Assembly: GCA_964475385.1 (NCBI GenBank)
Contig: CAYYWV010000049.1
Location: 1 to 20,050 of the forward strand
DNA length: 20,050 nt
From: CAYYWV01 sp964475385
GTDB taxonomy: Bacteria > Pseudomonadota > Alphaproteobacteria > JAAXGF01
Direction: 5' to 3'
Program-made: the position numbers and the translations under genes
The notes under the pieces: model-generated
What the model saw: only the letters and a program-made list of their open reading frames with translations
What the model was told of the DNA's origin: nothing
Database searches by the model: none
Shown: in pieces, positions 1 to 7,267 of the stretch
How the letters are laid out: every line of letters starts with the position of its first letter
Numbering within the stretch: position 1 is the stretch's first letter

Positions 1-29
1 GGTGGTTCGGACATCCCCACCCGACCCTC

Positions 30-215
30 CGCCATCGAAGGGAGGGGTTGATGGTCGGGGCCGCGCCCCCGTCGAGGGGGCGTTGATGTCGCGCCCGCGC
101 CGCCATCGAGAGGAGTTGATCGTCGAAGCCGCTCCCATCGAGGGGAAGGACTCGATCGTCGGGGCCGCGCCGCCATTCCCCCTCCCTCGATGGGAGGGGG
201 CAGGGGGAGGGTGAA
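30..215. repeat. Cluster of degenerate GC-rich intergenic repeats with a strong hairpin
   Basis: About four imperfect units of roughly 32-38 nt follow each other. Each opens with CC(A/G)TCGA, continues with a G-rich run and then a TTGAT/CGATCGTCG-like core, and ends in GCCGC or GCGCC (starts near 32, 69, 103 and 135). The last part, 178-200, is a perfect 9-bp stem CCCCCTCCC/GGGAGGGGG with loop TCGAT. The block lies just beyond the 3' end of the ThiF/nitroreductase gene. Open frames through it read as repetitive, low-complexity peptide and show no domain, so I treat it as non-coding. It resembles the palindromic intergenic elements common in alphaproteobacterial genomes, but I cannot name a family. 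Confidence 0.55.
178..200. terminator. GC-rich 9-bp hairpin downstream of the minus-strand gene cluster
   Basis: Perfect inverted repeat CCCCCTCCC, TCGAT, GGGAGGGGG. It sits about 75 nt beyond the stop of the ThiF/nitroreductase gene, where a transcript end is expected. No T-run follows the stem on either strand, so a classical intrinsic terminator is not supported. It may be an RNA-stabilising hairpin or simply part of the repeat cluster. Confidence 0.25.
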
Positions 216-272
216 AGAGAAGGCCCGCGCCTATCGAGCGCATCGACGGGCCTCGAGGGCCGCTCTACGGCC

Positions 273-2390
273 TCATCCTCTGGCGGCCGCAGGGCGAGGC
301 TGGGGGCGCGGTTCGCTCGGCCGCTCCGTCGTCGTCTCCACGTCCGGCGTCGCGCCCGCGTCCATGCCGCCGGCCGCCGGCGCCCTCTCCATCAGCGCCG
401 CGAGCGGGCGGCGGAGCGAGCGCGCCGCGGCCCCGCCCGGGCGCGGGCGGCCGATGCGGCCCGCGAACACAAGCGCCTCGCCCGTCGCCGGCCGGGCGAT
501 CCGGTCGAGCGCGCGGGCGAGCCGCTCCGCCCGCGCCCGCATTCTCCGGTCCTTGGTGAACGCGATTCCGCGACGGCCGTAATGGGCGAAGCACAAGGGC
601 GCGAGCCCCGGCTGAACGGCGAGCCCCTGGGCCGTCGCAGTGAGCCAAAAGCGCTGGAGCGCCTGGCCCGCGCGCAAGAGCGCCGGCGCGGCGTCGTCGG
701 CGTCGGCGGGGGCCGCGCGGCGGGCGACCGTGAAATGCGCCGCGCAAAGCATCCCGGGCAGGAGGTCCATCTCAGCCCGCGCGAGCGCGGTCCCGCCGGG
801 AAGACGGCCGATCAGGCGCATCCGCCGCCAGCGCGCGAATGCCCAGCGGGTGAGCGCGCGGGTGAGCGCATCGAGCCCGATCGCCGCCGCCGGCACCCCG
901 TGGGGGCTGAACCGCCGCTCCCAATCGAGGATCCGGCGGTGCACCCGGAAGGCCTCCGGGATGCGCAGCCGGATATCGGTCGCTTGGGCGTTGATCCGCG
1001 CCATCTTTAAGCGCGCGAGGGGGCTCTCGCGCCATGTGATCTGAAGCTCGTCGCCAAGGCAGTCCTCGAGCGCGCGCTTCTGTTCGGCCGTCAACGGCGT
1101 CGTCCGATACGGCCGGCGGTCGACCGAGCGGATGGCGACGAACCGCGCCAACGGGTCGGCCGCGACGCCCGGGGCCTTGGCGAGCGAGACGTCGATCAGG
1201 TGATCCGGGCCTTCGCGTCCGCGGTAGGTCCACCAAGCGAGCCGGCCGAAGGTCGAGGCCGCGATGCGCAAGGTCTCGAGCAGAAAGCCCGCGGCGAGAA
1301 GCGTGGGCTCGCCGTCGTTGTAGTCGTAAACGTCGTCCGCCGCCCTGCGGATGCGAATGCGCAGGCTGTCGGGCCCAGTGATCGCGAACCGCCAGGGCTG
1401 GGCGTTGTCGCCGCTCGGCGCCCAGCGCGCGAGGTCGAGGATCCGCTCGATCTCGGTCATCGCCTCGGGCGCGGGCTCGGCCGGCCGCGCGTTCTTCGCC
1501 AGCCGCGCGCTCAGCCTGTAGGCGAGGCGCAGCTTGACCGCCTGGACCGGGTTGCGGTTGCCGCCCCGGAGCCGGCGCGAGACCCAACGCCCGCGGAACG
1601 GGTCGAACTGGTGGACCCAGGGGACCGCGCGCACGCGCCCGCGCCCGCACAGGATCTTGACCGCCTCGGTCGCCGCGACGGCGGCGCAGAGCTGGCAGGC
1701 GGCCGCGGTCGAAGGGCCGCGCCTGTGCGCGAGGTCGAGCCTGGACGGATCGGCGAGATAGGGCCGGTGCAGCCCGGCCGGCGCCAGCCCGAGCGCGAAG
1801 TTGACGTATTGGCGCTCGGGCGCGAGGCCGGCGAGGCGGAAGTGGTCCTCGAACGACGGCCCGTCGGGCATGAAGATCAGATAGGCCGCGCCGAAGCCGA
1901 GCGGCGCCGCCGTGATCGCCGGGACGCCCAGCGTCCGGCAGCGTTCGAACGCGTGCGCGCGGATGTCGAGGGCGAAGAAGTCGAGCCCGTCGACGAACAG
2001 ATCGGCGCCGTCGAGGAAGGCGTCGATGTTGTCGGCGTCGAGCCCCCGATCGAAAACCGCGAGTCGAACCTCGGGGTTGATCTCGCGGGCCATCTCGGCG
2101 AGCACCTCGGCCTTGGGCGAATCGAGGCTCGCCAGGGTCGCGCCGACCTGCCGGTTGAAGTTGGCGAGCTCGAAACGGTCGGGATCGGCGATCCGAAAGC
2201 CGCCGACGCCGAGGCGCGCGAGCGTCGTCAGATGGACCCCGCCCACGCCGCCGAGCCCGGCGATCGCAACCGTGCTCGCGCGAAGAACCTCCTGCTCGAG
2301 GGCGGTGATCCAGCCGATGTTGCGGCCGAAGGCCTCGTCATAGCGGAACCGATGCGGCGGACGGGGCCGCGGGCGCAAACGCGCCGGCAT
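273..2390 (-). CDS. ThiF/E1-like adenylyltransferase fused to a nitroreductase domain (Rv1355c-like)
   Basis: 705 aa. Residues about 20-300 form an E1/ThiF/MoeB-type Rossmann domain: GLGGVGG at 45-51, the ATP-contacting NFNRQ (R80), and the DLFVDGLD segment (D134, D137). Only one CxxC (C232, C235) is visible, where many ThiF/MoeB proteins have two zinc-binding pairs. Residues about 311-640 resemble a flavin-dependent nitroreductase: ARWAPSGDNAQPWRF at the start and RSVDRRPYRTTPL. The last 60 residues are low complexity. The same order of domains occurs in mycobacterial Rv1355c-type proteins, whose function is unknown. E1-like domains adenylate a carboxylate, and nitroreductase-fold enzymes carry out FMN redox chemistry, so a two-step modification is plausible but unproven. 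ATG 2390 was chosen because it starts the conserved region and lies 2 nt after the acyltransferase stop, implying coupled translation. Longer upstream starts would overlap that gene. Confidence 0.8.
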   Translation of the reverse strand: MPARLRPRPRPPHRFRYDEAFGRNIGWITALEQEVLRASTVAIAGLGGVGGVHLTTLARLGVGGFRIADPDRFELANFNRQVGATLASLDSPKAEVLAEMAREINPEVRLAVFDRGLDADNIDAFLDGADLFVDGLDFFALDIRAHAFERCRTLGVPAITAAPLGFGAAYLIFMPDGPSFEDHFRLAGLAPERQYVNFALGLAPAGLHRPYLADPSRLDLAHRRGPSTAAACQLCAAVAATEAVKILCGRGRVRAVPWVHQFDPFRGRWVSRRLRGGNRNPVQAVKLRLAYRLSARLAKNARPAEPAPEAMTEIERILDLARWAPSGDNAQPWRFAITGPDSLRIRIRRAADDVYDYNDGEPTLLAAGFLLETLRIAASTFGRLAWWTYRGREGPDHLIDVSLAKAPGVAADPLARFVAIRSVDRRPYRTTPLTAEQKRALEDCLGDELQITWRESPLARLKMARINAQATDIRLRIPEAFRVHRRILDWERRFSPHGVPAAAIGLDALTRALTRWAFARWRRMRLIGRLPGGTALARAEMDLLPGMLCAAHFTVARRAAPADADDAAPALLRAGQALQRFWLTATAQGLAVQPGLAPLCFAHYGRRGIAFTKDRRMRARAERLARALDRIARPATGEALVFAGRIGRPRPGGAAARSLRRPLAALMERAPAAGGMDAGATPDVETTTERPSEPRPQPRPAAARG

Positions 2391-2392
2391 TC

Positions 2393-3292
2393 TCAGGCGC
2401 AGCTCCGCCGTCCGCCGCCGCCCGGGCGCGGGGCGCGGCGGGGAAGCCGCTCGAGAAGGCGACCGCCTTCGGTGCAAAGCTCCCAGACCTCGGGCCGCTC
2501 GCGCTTGGTCCGCTCGGCGAGCTCGACGATGTCGGCGTAAGCCGGCTGGCGCAGGCCGTGGTACTGCACGGTCGGGCCGAGCGGGGTGAGGTGAAGGCCG
2601 AGACGATCGAGAAGGCGCAGAAGCGCGGGCTCGAGCACGGCGCACCAGTGGGTGATCCCGTGCTCGGCGCTCATCCGCATCACGCCTTTGAGAAGGCCGA
2701 GCGTCATATGGGGCAGAAGACGGCGGTCGGCGGTGTAGGACATATGCGCCGGCGCGTCGGGGTCGACGAGATCGGGAAAGCGGCCGTCCTCGCGGCGACG
2801 CCGGAACGCCTTGGAAATGGCGAAGCGCGAGATCTCGGCCGTGGTCGCGGGCGGGAGCGCCTCGGGGTCGCGAAGGAGCGGGTGGTCGCAGACATGGTGA
2901 ATCGGCAACGCGCCCCAGCCGCCCTCGGGCAGCACGAGCCGAACTGTGCCCACCGCAGGCCGCGGCAGGACGAGGCGCACGCAGCCCGCGACCGTTTCGC
3001 TCGGTCGGTGGATCAGAAGGCTGTGGACCGAATGGTCGTCGTAAGCGTCGGTCTCGAGCCCGCCCGGGTTCTCGGCCGGGTCTTCGAACGGGTTTTCGAC
3101 GCAGTAGACCTGATAACGCAGCCGGAACGCCTCGGCGCGGAGCGCCTCGTCGGTCGCCGGCACCACGTCGAACCAGCGGCGGTAGATTTCGACGAGCCGG
3201 GCGCCGGCGCTTTTCGCGCCCGTCCGCTCGTCGCGCGGGGGCGCGGTTTCTCCGGACGGCCGCGTCGGGGGAAGATATGGGGCCGTTGTCAC
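2393..3292 (-). CDS. PEP-CTERM/exosortase-associated acyltransferase, LuxI-like N-acyl amino acid synthase type
   Basis: 299 aa from GTG 3292. It has the GNAT/autoinducer-synthase pattern. An early LRYQVYCVENPFED is followed by ETDAYDDHSVHSLL and then GCVRLVLP, like the R..VF, E.D..D and RLL elements of LuxI. EISRFAISKAFRRR matches the ExSRF block, and a C-terminal MTLGLLKGVMRMSAEHGITHWCAVLEP-like segment completes the fold. This is the family annotated as exosortase-system-associated acyltransferase. Studied members make long-chain N-acyl amino acids from acyl carrier protein or CoA donors. The substrate here is unknown. The start is uncertain: the frame stays open to 3628, overlapping the PAS gene, with an ATG at 3523, but residues upstream of GTG 3292 look non-coding and the family is usually about 240 aa. 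A GGAAAGG lies just before GTG 3292. It is the first gene of a two-gene unit with the ThiF/nitroreductase fusion. Confidence 0.82.
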   Translation of the reverse strand: MTTAPYLPPTRPSGETAPPRDERTGAKSAGARLVEIYRRWFDVVPATDEALRAEAFRLRYQVYCVENPFEDPAENPGGLETDAYDDHSVHSLLIHRPSETVAGCVRLVLPRPAVGTVRLVLPEGGWGALPIHHVCDHPLLRDPEALPPATTAEISRFAISKAFRRRREDGRFPDLVDPDAPAHMSYTADRRLLPHMTLGLLKGVMRMSAEHGITHWCAVLEPALLRLLDRLGLHLTPLGPTVQYHGLRQPAYADIVELAERTKRERPEVWELCTEGGRLLERLPRRAPRPGGGGRRSCA

Positions 3293-3606
3293 GATCCTTT
3301 CCACATTCGGGCGGGCGACCGCCGCTTGAACGCTGCCTTTTGGCACCCCAACGCCCCCGGAAACGGACAGATACTCCCTGGCAGCCCGGGCCGACGATCG
3401 AAACCAGGCGGTTCCTTTCGCGGAACCCGCGTCGATCGATCCTTTGCCCGGGGTGACATGATCGCCGGTTTCGGTTACCGGCTTGTTAACGCGTGGTGGA
3501 ATGAACGCGGCGAATATGGTCATTTGACCTTCGCAATGCAAGCGGAGAAGCGCGCATCGGGCGCAGGTCGAGACGTGTCGTTCAACCTCTGTTAACGCTG
3601 GGGGGA
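3293..3606. other. Intergenic leader between PAS gene and acyltransferase
   Basis: About 314 nt without a convincing gene if the acyltransferase starts at 3292. It contains two clean inverted repeats, GGTTCC/GGAACC (3410-3427, 6-nt loop) and GCCGGT/ACCGGC (3464-3482, 7-nt loop), plus a third at its upstream edge. No strong sigma-70 or sigma-54 promoter could be picked by eye. It would hold the promoter or 5' leader of the acyltransferase gene if that gene is not co-transcribed with the PAS gene. Confidence 0.4.
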
Positions 3607-3614
3607 TTAGCGTT
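3594..3614. repeat. Inverted repeat overlapping the PAS gene stop codon
   Basis: AACGCT at 3594-3599 and AGCGTT at 3609-3614 form a perfect 6-bp dyad with a 9-nt G/C-rich loop, and the TAA stop of the PAS gene lies inside it. There is no T-run, so it could be a weak terminator or an operator for the acyltransferase gene. Confidence 0.3.
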
Positions 3615-4089
3615 CGCTCAGGGCGCAAAATGTCACGGCGCCGAGCACGCGATCGACGGTCTCTCCATCGGCGCCGAAAGGCAAGACGATGCTCCGGTAA
3701 AGGATCGTCCCGCCCTTCGCGTCGGCGATCCTGCCTTCGGCGATGATCGGCTCACGCCGCGCGAAAAGAGTGTCGAGGTTGTGGACTGCTGCGCCGAGCA
3801 GGGTATTCTGCGGCGCCGCCGACGCCGGCCGGCCGAGAAAGTCTTCGCCGAGCGGTCCGGCGAGTTCGGGGCCGATGTAGTCGAACACCGGCGTTTTGGA
3901 GTCGCGCGCGACGCTGAGGACGAAACAGGCGGACCAGGCGACGGGGAGGCGATGCGGATCGAACTCGGAAAAGGCTGGAAGTCGGCGGTTGCGGCGGCGT
4001 TGCGCCCAGAAATACCACAGCCGACGCGTCCGGCGGCGTTCGGCCGCGATCGTCGCCTCGGCCACAGAGGGGTTGTCCTGTTCCGCCAT
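3607..4089 (-). CDS. PAS_5-like sensory domain protein
   Basis: 160 aa. The order of conserved pieces fits the alphaproteobacterial PAS_5 family (formerly DUF1457): LWYFWAQRRRNRRLPAFSEFDP near residues 24-45, then a hydrophobic strand, FDYIGPELAGPLGEDFLGRP, and a C-terminal GGTILYRSIVLPF strand pair. No enzymatic or DNA-binding domain is attached, so it probably senses a small ligand or a partner protein in the cytosol; its output is unknown. ATG 4089 is the only methionine start. It has no clear Shine-Dalgarno and lies only 17 nt from the divergent transporter start. The gene points towards the acyltransferase and may be its co-transcribed leader gene. Confidence 0.7.
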   Translation of the reverse strand: MAEQDNPSVAEATIAAERRRTRRLWYFWAQRRRNRRLPAFSEFDPHRLPVAWSACFVLSVARDSKTPVFDYIGPELAGPLGEDFLGRPASAAPQNTLLGAAVHNLDTLFARREPIIAEGRIADAKGGTILYRSIVLPFGADGETVDRVLGAVTFCALSER

Positions 4090-4094
4090 GGCTC

Positions 4095-4105
4095 GCGTTA
4101 TACGC
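4095..4105. promoter_or_regulatory. Dyad in the 17-nt gap between divergent genes
   Basis: GCGT-TAT-ACGC is a perfect inverted repeat filling most of the gap between the PAS gene ATG (4089) and the transporter GTG (4107). Outer arms GGCTC (4090-4094) and GAGCC (4109-4113) extend it asymmetrically. TTATAC and its complement GTATAA could serve as -10-like elements, but placed so close to both starts they would give nearly leaderless messages. It is an operator candidate only. Confidence 0.3.
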
Positions 4106-4106
4106 C

Positions 4107-6464
4107 GTGAGCCCGCGAATCGAAAGCGCGGTCGCCCGATACGCCGGCTGGATTCTGCGCCATCCGCGGCGCGTGCTCGCCGCTGCGGTCGTCGTCTCGG
4201 CGCTGATTGGGGCAGGCGCGGCGCGCCTCGGCTTCGATATCGATTACCGGGTCTACTTCAGCCCCGATAACCCCGAGCTCAACGCCTTCGAGGCGCTTCA
4301 GAACCGCTACACCAAGCAAGACAACATCCTGTTCGTTCTCGCGCCCGCCGGGGGCGACGCGCTTTCGCCGCCAATGCTCGACGTGGTCGCCCGGATGACC
4401 GAGGCGGCGTGGCAGATCCCTTATGCGCGGCGCGTCGATTCGGTGACCAACTTTCAGTACAGCTACGCGGACGGCGACGACCTCGTGATCGAGGATTTGG
4501 TGAGCGACCCGCTCGAACGCACGGCGGACGAGATCGCCCGCGTGCGCCGGATCGCGTTGTCCGATCCCCTGCTCGTCGGCCGCTTGGTCTCGCCCAAGGG
4601 GGATGTCACCGGGATCAACGTCACCCTTCAGCTGCCGGGCGAGGATCTGACCCGCGAGGTGCCGCGGGCGGTGACGGCCGCCCGCGCGCTCGCCCGCCAG
4701 TTCGAACGCGAAACCCCGGGACTTCGCGTGCGCCTCACCGGCGTCGCCATGCTGAACAACGCTTTTCCCGAGGCGAGCCTGCGCGACCTCAAGACCCTGA
4801 ACCCGTTGATGGCGGGGATCGTCGCCGCCGCGCTCGGGCTGTTTTTGCGCTCGATCGTCGGCGTTCTCGCAACCCTTGTGGTCACGGCGCTCGCCGCGGC
4901 GGTGGCGATGGGGCTCGCCGGGTGGACGGGGCTTCTGCTCACCCCGCCCTCGGCGGCGGCGCCGATCGTGATCGTCACCGTGGCGGTCGCCGACTGCGTG
5001 CACCTGTTCGGCACCTACCGGGTGAGCCGCCGACGCGGCCTGCCTCATGACGAGGCGCTTGTGGCGAGCCTCCGCGTCAACTTCGAGGCCGTGTTCATCA
5101 CCTCGCTGACCACCGCCATCGGCTTTCTCAGCATGAACGCGAGCGATGCGCCGCCGTTCCGCGATCTCGGCAACATCGCCGCCGCAGGCGTCGCCGCCGC
5201 CTTCATTCTTGCGCTGACGGCGTTTCCCGCCTTTCTCGCCTGTTGGCCGCCGCGCATCGCGCGGGCGCGGGTCCGCGGGCGCGGCGCGTTGTTGCGGCTC
5301 GCCGATTTCGTTATCGCCCGGCGCCGGCTCCTATTGCCGATCGCCGGCGCGCTCGTCGTCGGCGCCGGCGTTTTTGTGCCCCGGATCGAGCTCAACGACG
5401 AGTTCGTTTCTTACTTCGACGAAAGCATCGCTTTTCGCCGCGACACCGACTTCACGACCAAGCGTCTGACCGGCATTTATACGTTGCAGTACTCGCTCCG
5501 CGGCGACGGACCCGGCGGGATCAACGATCCCGCGTATCTCGCGACTCTTGAGCGCTTCGCCGACTGGTTCCGCGCCCAGCCCGGCGTGCGCCATGTGTCG
5601 AGCATCGTCGACGTGGTCAAGCGGCTCAACCGCAACATGCATGGCGACGACCCGGCTTATTACCGCGTGCCCGAAAGCCGCGAGCTCGCGTCTCAGTACC
5701 TTCTTCTTTACGAGCTTTCTCTTCCGCTCGGCCTCGACCTCAACGACCGCATCACCATGGACCGCGGCGCGAGCCGGTTCGTGGTCGTGCTCGACGCGAT
5801 CCCGACCCGAGCGGTCCGCGCGCTCGACCGTCGCGCGCAGGCTTGGCTCGCGGCGAACGCGCCGCCTTATATGGCCACCGGCGGAACCAGCGCGGTGATG
5901 ATGTTCGCCAACATTTCGGAGCGGAACATCAAGAGTATGCTTGGCGCGACGGGGATCGCCGTGCTACTCATTGGCCTCTGTCTCGGCGCCGTGTTGCGCA
6001 GCGCGAAGTTTGGGCTCATCAGCTTGATTCCCAACGCGATTCCCGCAGTCCTCACCTTCGGGGCGTGGGCTGTCATCGTCGGCCAAGCAGGGCTCTCGGT
6101 CTCGATGATCACGGCGATGACCTTCGGCATCGTGGTCGACGATACGGTCCACTTCCTCTCGAAGTACCTGCGCGCGCGCCGCGAGGGCGGGCTTTCGCCG
6201 GCGGACGCCGTGCGCCACGCCTTCGAGACCGTGGGCGGCGCGCTGATCACCACCTCGGTGGTTCTGATGGCGGGCTTTCTCGTGCTTACCCAGTCGAGCT
6301 TTCGCCTTAATTGGGAGTTCGGCATGCTCGTGACCATGACGATCGCGTTCGCGCTTGTCGCCGACCTTCTGTTTTTGCCGCCGCTGGTGATGGCGGTCGA
6401 AAGGCGGCGCGCGGCGCTGGCCTCCGTCGCGCCGCGCCGCGACCGTCCTTCGGCTGCGGGTTAG
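4107..6464 (+). CDS. MMPL/RND-superfamily inner-membrane transporter
   Basis: 785 aa with the internal duplication of RND permeases. A first membrane helix (about 22-40) is followed by FDIDYRVYFSPDNPE and a periplasmic loop. A five-helix bundle (about 233-385) comes next, then helix 7 (about 411-428), a second loop and a second bundle (about 611-770). Each half has an intramembrane acidic motif: VAVADCVHLFGTY (D296) and GIVVDDTVHFLSKY (D678, D679), the expected proton-relay residues. Two short loops and about 800 aa fit the MMPL/HpnN-like lipid or hydrophobe exporters better than AcrB-type drug pumps (about 1,030 aa), and no membrane-fusion-protein gene is present. GTG 4107 precedes the normal N-terminus and has no strong Shine-Dalgarno. 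It starts a three-gene unit with the LolA-like and barrel genes. Confidence 0.88.
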   Translation: MSPRIESAVARYAGWILRHPRRVLAAAVVVSALIGAGAARLGFDIDYRVYFSPDNPELNAFEALQNRYTKQDNILFVLAPAGGDALSPPMLDVVARMTEAAWQIPYARRVDSVTNFQYSYADGDDLVIEDLVSDPLERTADEIARVRRIALSDPLLVGRLVSPKGDVTGINVTLQLPGEDLTREVPRAVTAARALARQFERETPGLRVRLTGVAMLNNAFPEASLRDLKTLNPLMAGIVAAALGLFLRSIVGVLATLVVTALAAAVAMGLAGWTGLLLTPPSAAAPIVIVTVAVADCVHLFGTYRVSRRRGLPHDEALVASLRVNFEAVFITSLTTAIGFLSMNASDAPPFRDLGNIAAAGVAAAFILALTAFPAFLACWPPRIARARVRGRGALLRLADFVIARRRLLLPIAGALVVGAGVFVPRIELNDEFVSYFDESIAFRRDTDFTTKRLTGIYTLQYSLRGDGPGGINDPAYLATLERFADWFRAQPGVRHVSSIVDVVKRLNRNMHGDDPAYYRVPESRELASQYLLLYELSLPLGLDLNDRITMDRGASRFVVVLDAIPTRAVRALDRRAQAWLAANAPPYMATGGTSAVMMFANISERNIKSMLGATGIAVLLIGLCLGAVLRSAKFGLISLIPNAIPAVLTFGAWAVIVGQAGLSVSMITAMTFGIVVDDTVHFLSKYLRARREGGLSPADAVRHAFETVGGALITTSVVLMAGFLVLTQSSFRLNWEFGMLVTMTIAFALVADLLFLPPLVMAVERRRAALASVAPRRDRPSAAG

Positions 6465-6469
6465 GGGCG

Positions 6470-7267
6470 ATGCGCCGGCTTTTCGCTCGAGCGGCGTTGG
6501 CCATCGCGGTTGTTGCGGCGGTTCCTTGGTTCGCGCGCGCGCAGACGCCCGAGGAGCGCGGTCTCGCCATCGCCCGCGAGGCCGATCGCCGCGATTCGGG
6601 ATACGGCGACGTGACCGCGCGCATGACCATGATCTTGCGCAATCGTCAGGGCGACGAAAGCGTGCGCCGCATGCGGTTCAGCGCGATCGAGATCGAAGGC
6701 GACGGCGACCGTAACCTGATCATCTTTGACAATCCTCCCGATGTGCGCGGGACCGGACTTCTGACCTACACCCACAAGACCGGCGCGGACGACCAGTGGC
6801 TTTATCTGCCCGCGCTCAAGCGGGTGAAAAGAATCACGGCGAGCAACCGGTCGGGGCCGTTCATGGGCAGCGAGTTCGCCTATGAGGACATGACCTCGCA
6901 AGAGGTTGAAAAGTACACCTACCGTTACCTGCGCGATGAAGCCTGCGGGACGCGCGCCTGCTTCGTCATCGAACGCCGGCCGGTCGACAGACGTTCGGGC
7001 TATACCCGTGAGGTGGTGTGGGTTGATCGCGAGACTTATCGTTTCGAGCGCGTCGACTACTACGACCGACGCGACACGCTGCTCAAAACGCTCACCTTCT
7101 CGGGCTATCGCCTTTATCTCGATCGATTCTGGCGCGCTCGGACGCTCGATATGCAGAACCGCCAGACCGGCAAGAGCACGCGGCTGATTATCGAAGACTA
7201 TCGCTTCCGGACCGGGCTGAAACCAGCCGATTTCAGCCGCGCCCGACTCAAAAGGCTGGGGCGGTGA
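6470..7267 (+). CDS. Periplasmic LolA-like outer-membrane lipoprotein-sorting protein
   Basis: 265 aa. A signal peptide is clear: RR then a hydrophobic AALAIAVVAAV and AXA-type end ARA before Q25. The mature part starts with a helix (ERGLAIAREADRRDSGYGDV) followed by alternating strands such as LIIFDNPPDVRGTGLLTY and QWLYLPALKRVKRI, then GPFMGSEFAYEDM. This is the signature of the LolA-like family (PF17131) found beside MMPL transporters. Such proteins have a half-barrel that can hold an acyl chain, so a lipid or lipoprotein carrier role in the periplasm is likely; cargo unknown. The start lies 5 nt after the transporter stop, and its own stop overlaps the next start (GTGA), so the three genes are probably translated as a unit. 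Confidence 0.85.
   Translation: MRRLFARAALAIAVVAAVPWFARAQTPEERGLAIAREADRRDSGYGDVTARMTMILRNRQGDESVRRMRFSAIEIEGDGDRNLIIFDNPPDVRGTGLLTYTHKTGADDQWLYLPALKRVKRITASNRSGPFMGSEFAYEDMTSQEVEKYTYRYLRDEACGTRACFVIERRPVDRRSGYTREVVWVDRETYRFERVDYYDRRDTLLKTLTFSGYRLYLDRFWRARTLDMQNRQTGKSTRLIIEDYRFRTGLKPADFSRARLKRLGR

Noticed and set aside
30..215. CRISPR array
   Set aside because: Units are contiguous and imperfect, with no unique spacers and no cas genes.
1200..2540. Plus-strand open frame opposite the ThiF/nitroreductase gene
   Set aside because: Arg/Glu/Ala-rich with no motif; the minus strand carries clear E1 and nitroreductase motifs.
3318..3336. Possible sigma-54 promoter for the acyltransferase (minus strand, AGGCAG...AAGC)
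   Set aside because: GG and GC have the right 10-bp spacing but the flanking bases match poorly (AAGC instead of TTGC).
3293..3628. N-terminal extension of the acyltransferase to ATG 3523 or further
   Set aside because: It lies before the conserved domain, has no motif, and the longest version overlaps the PAS gene end.
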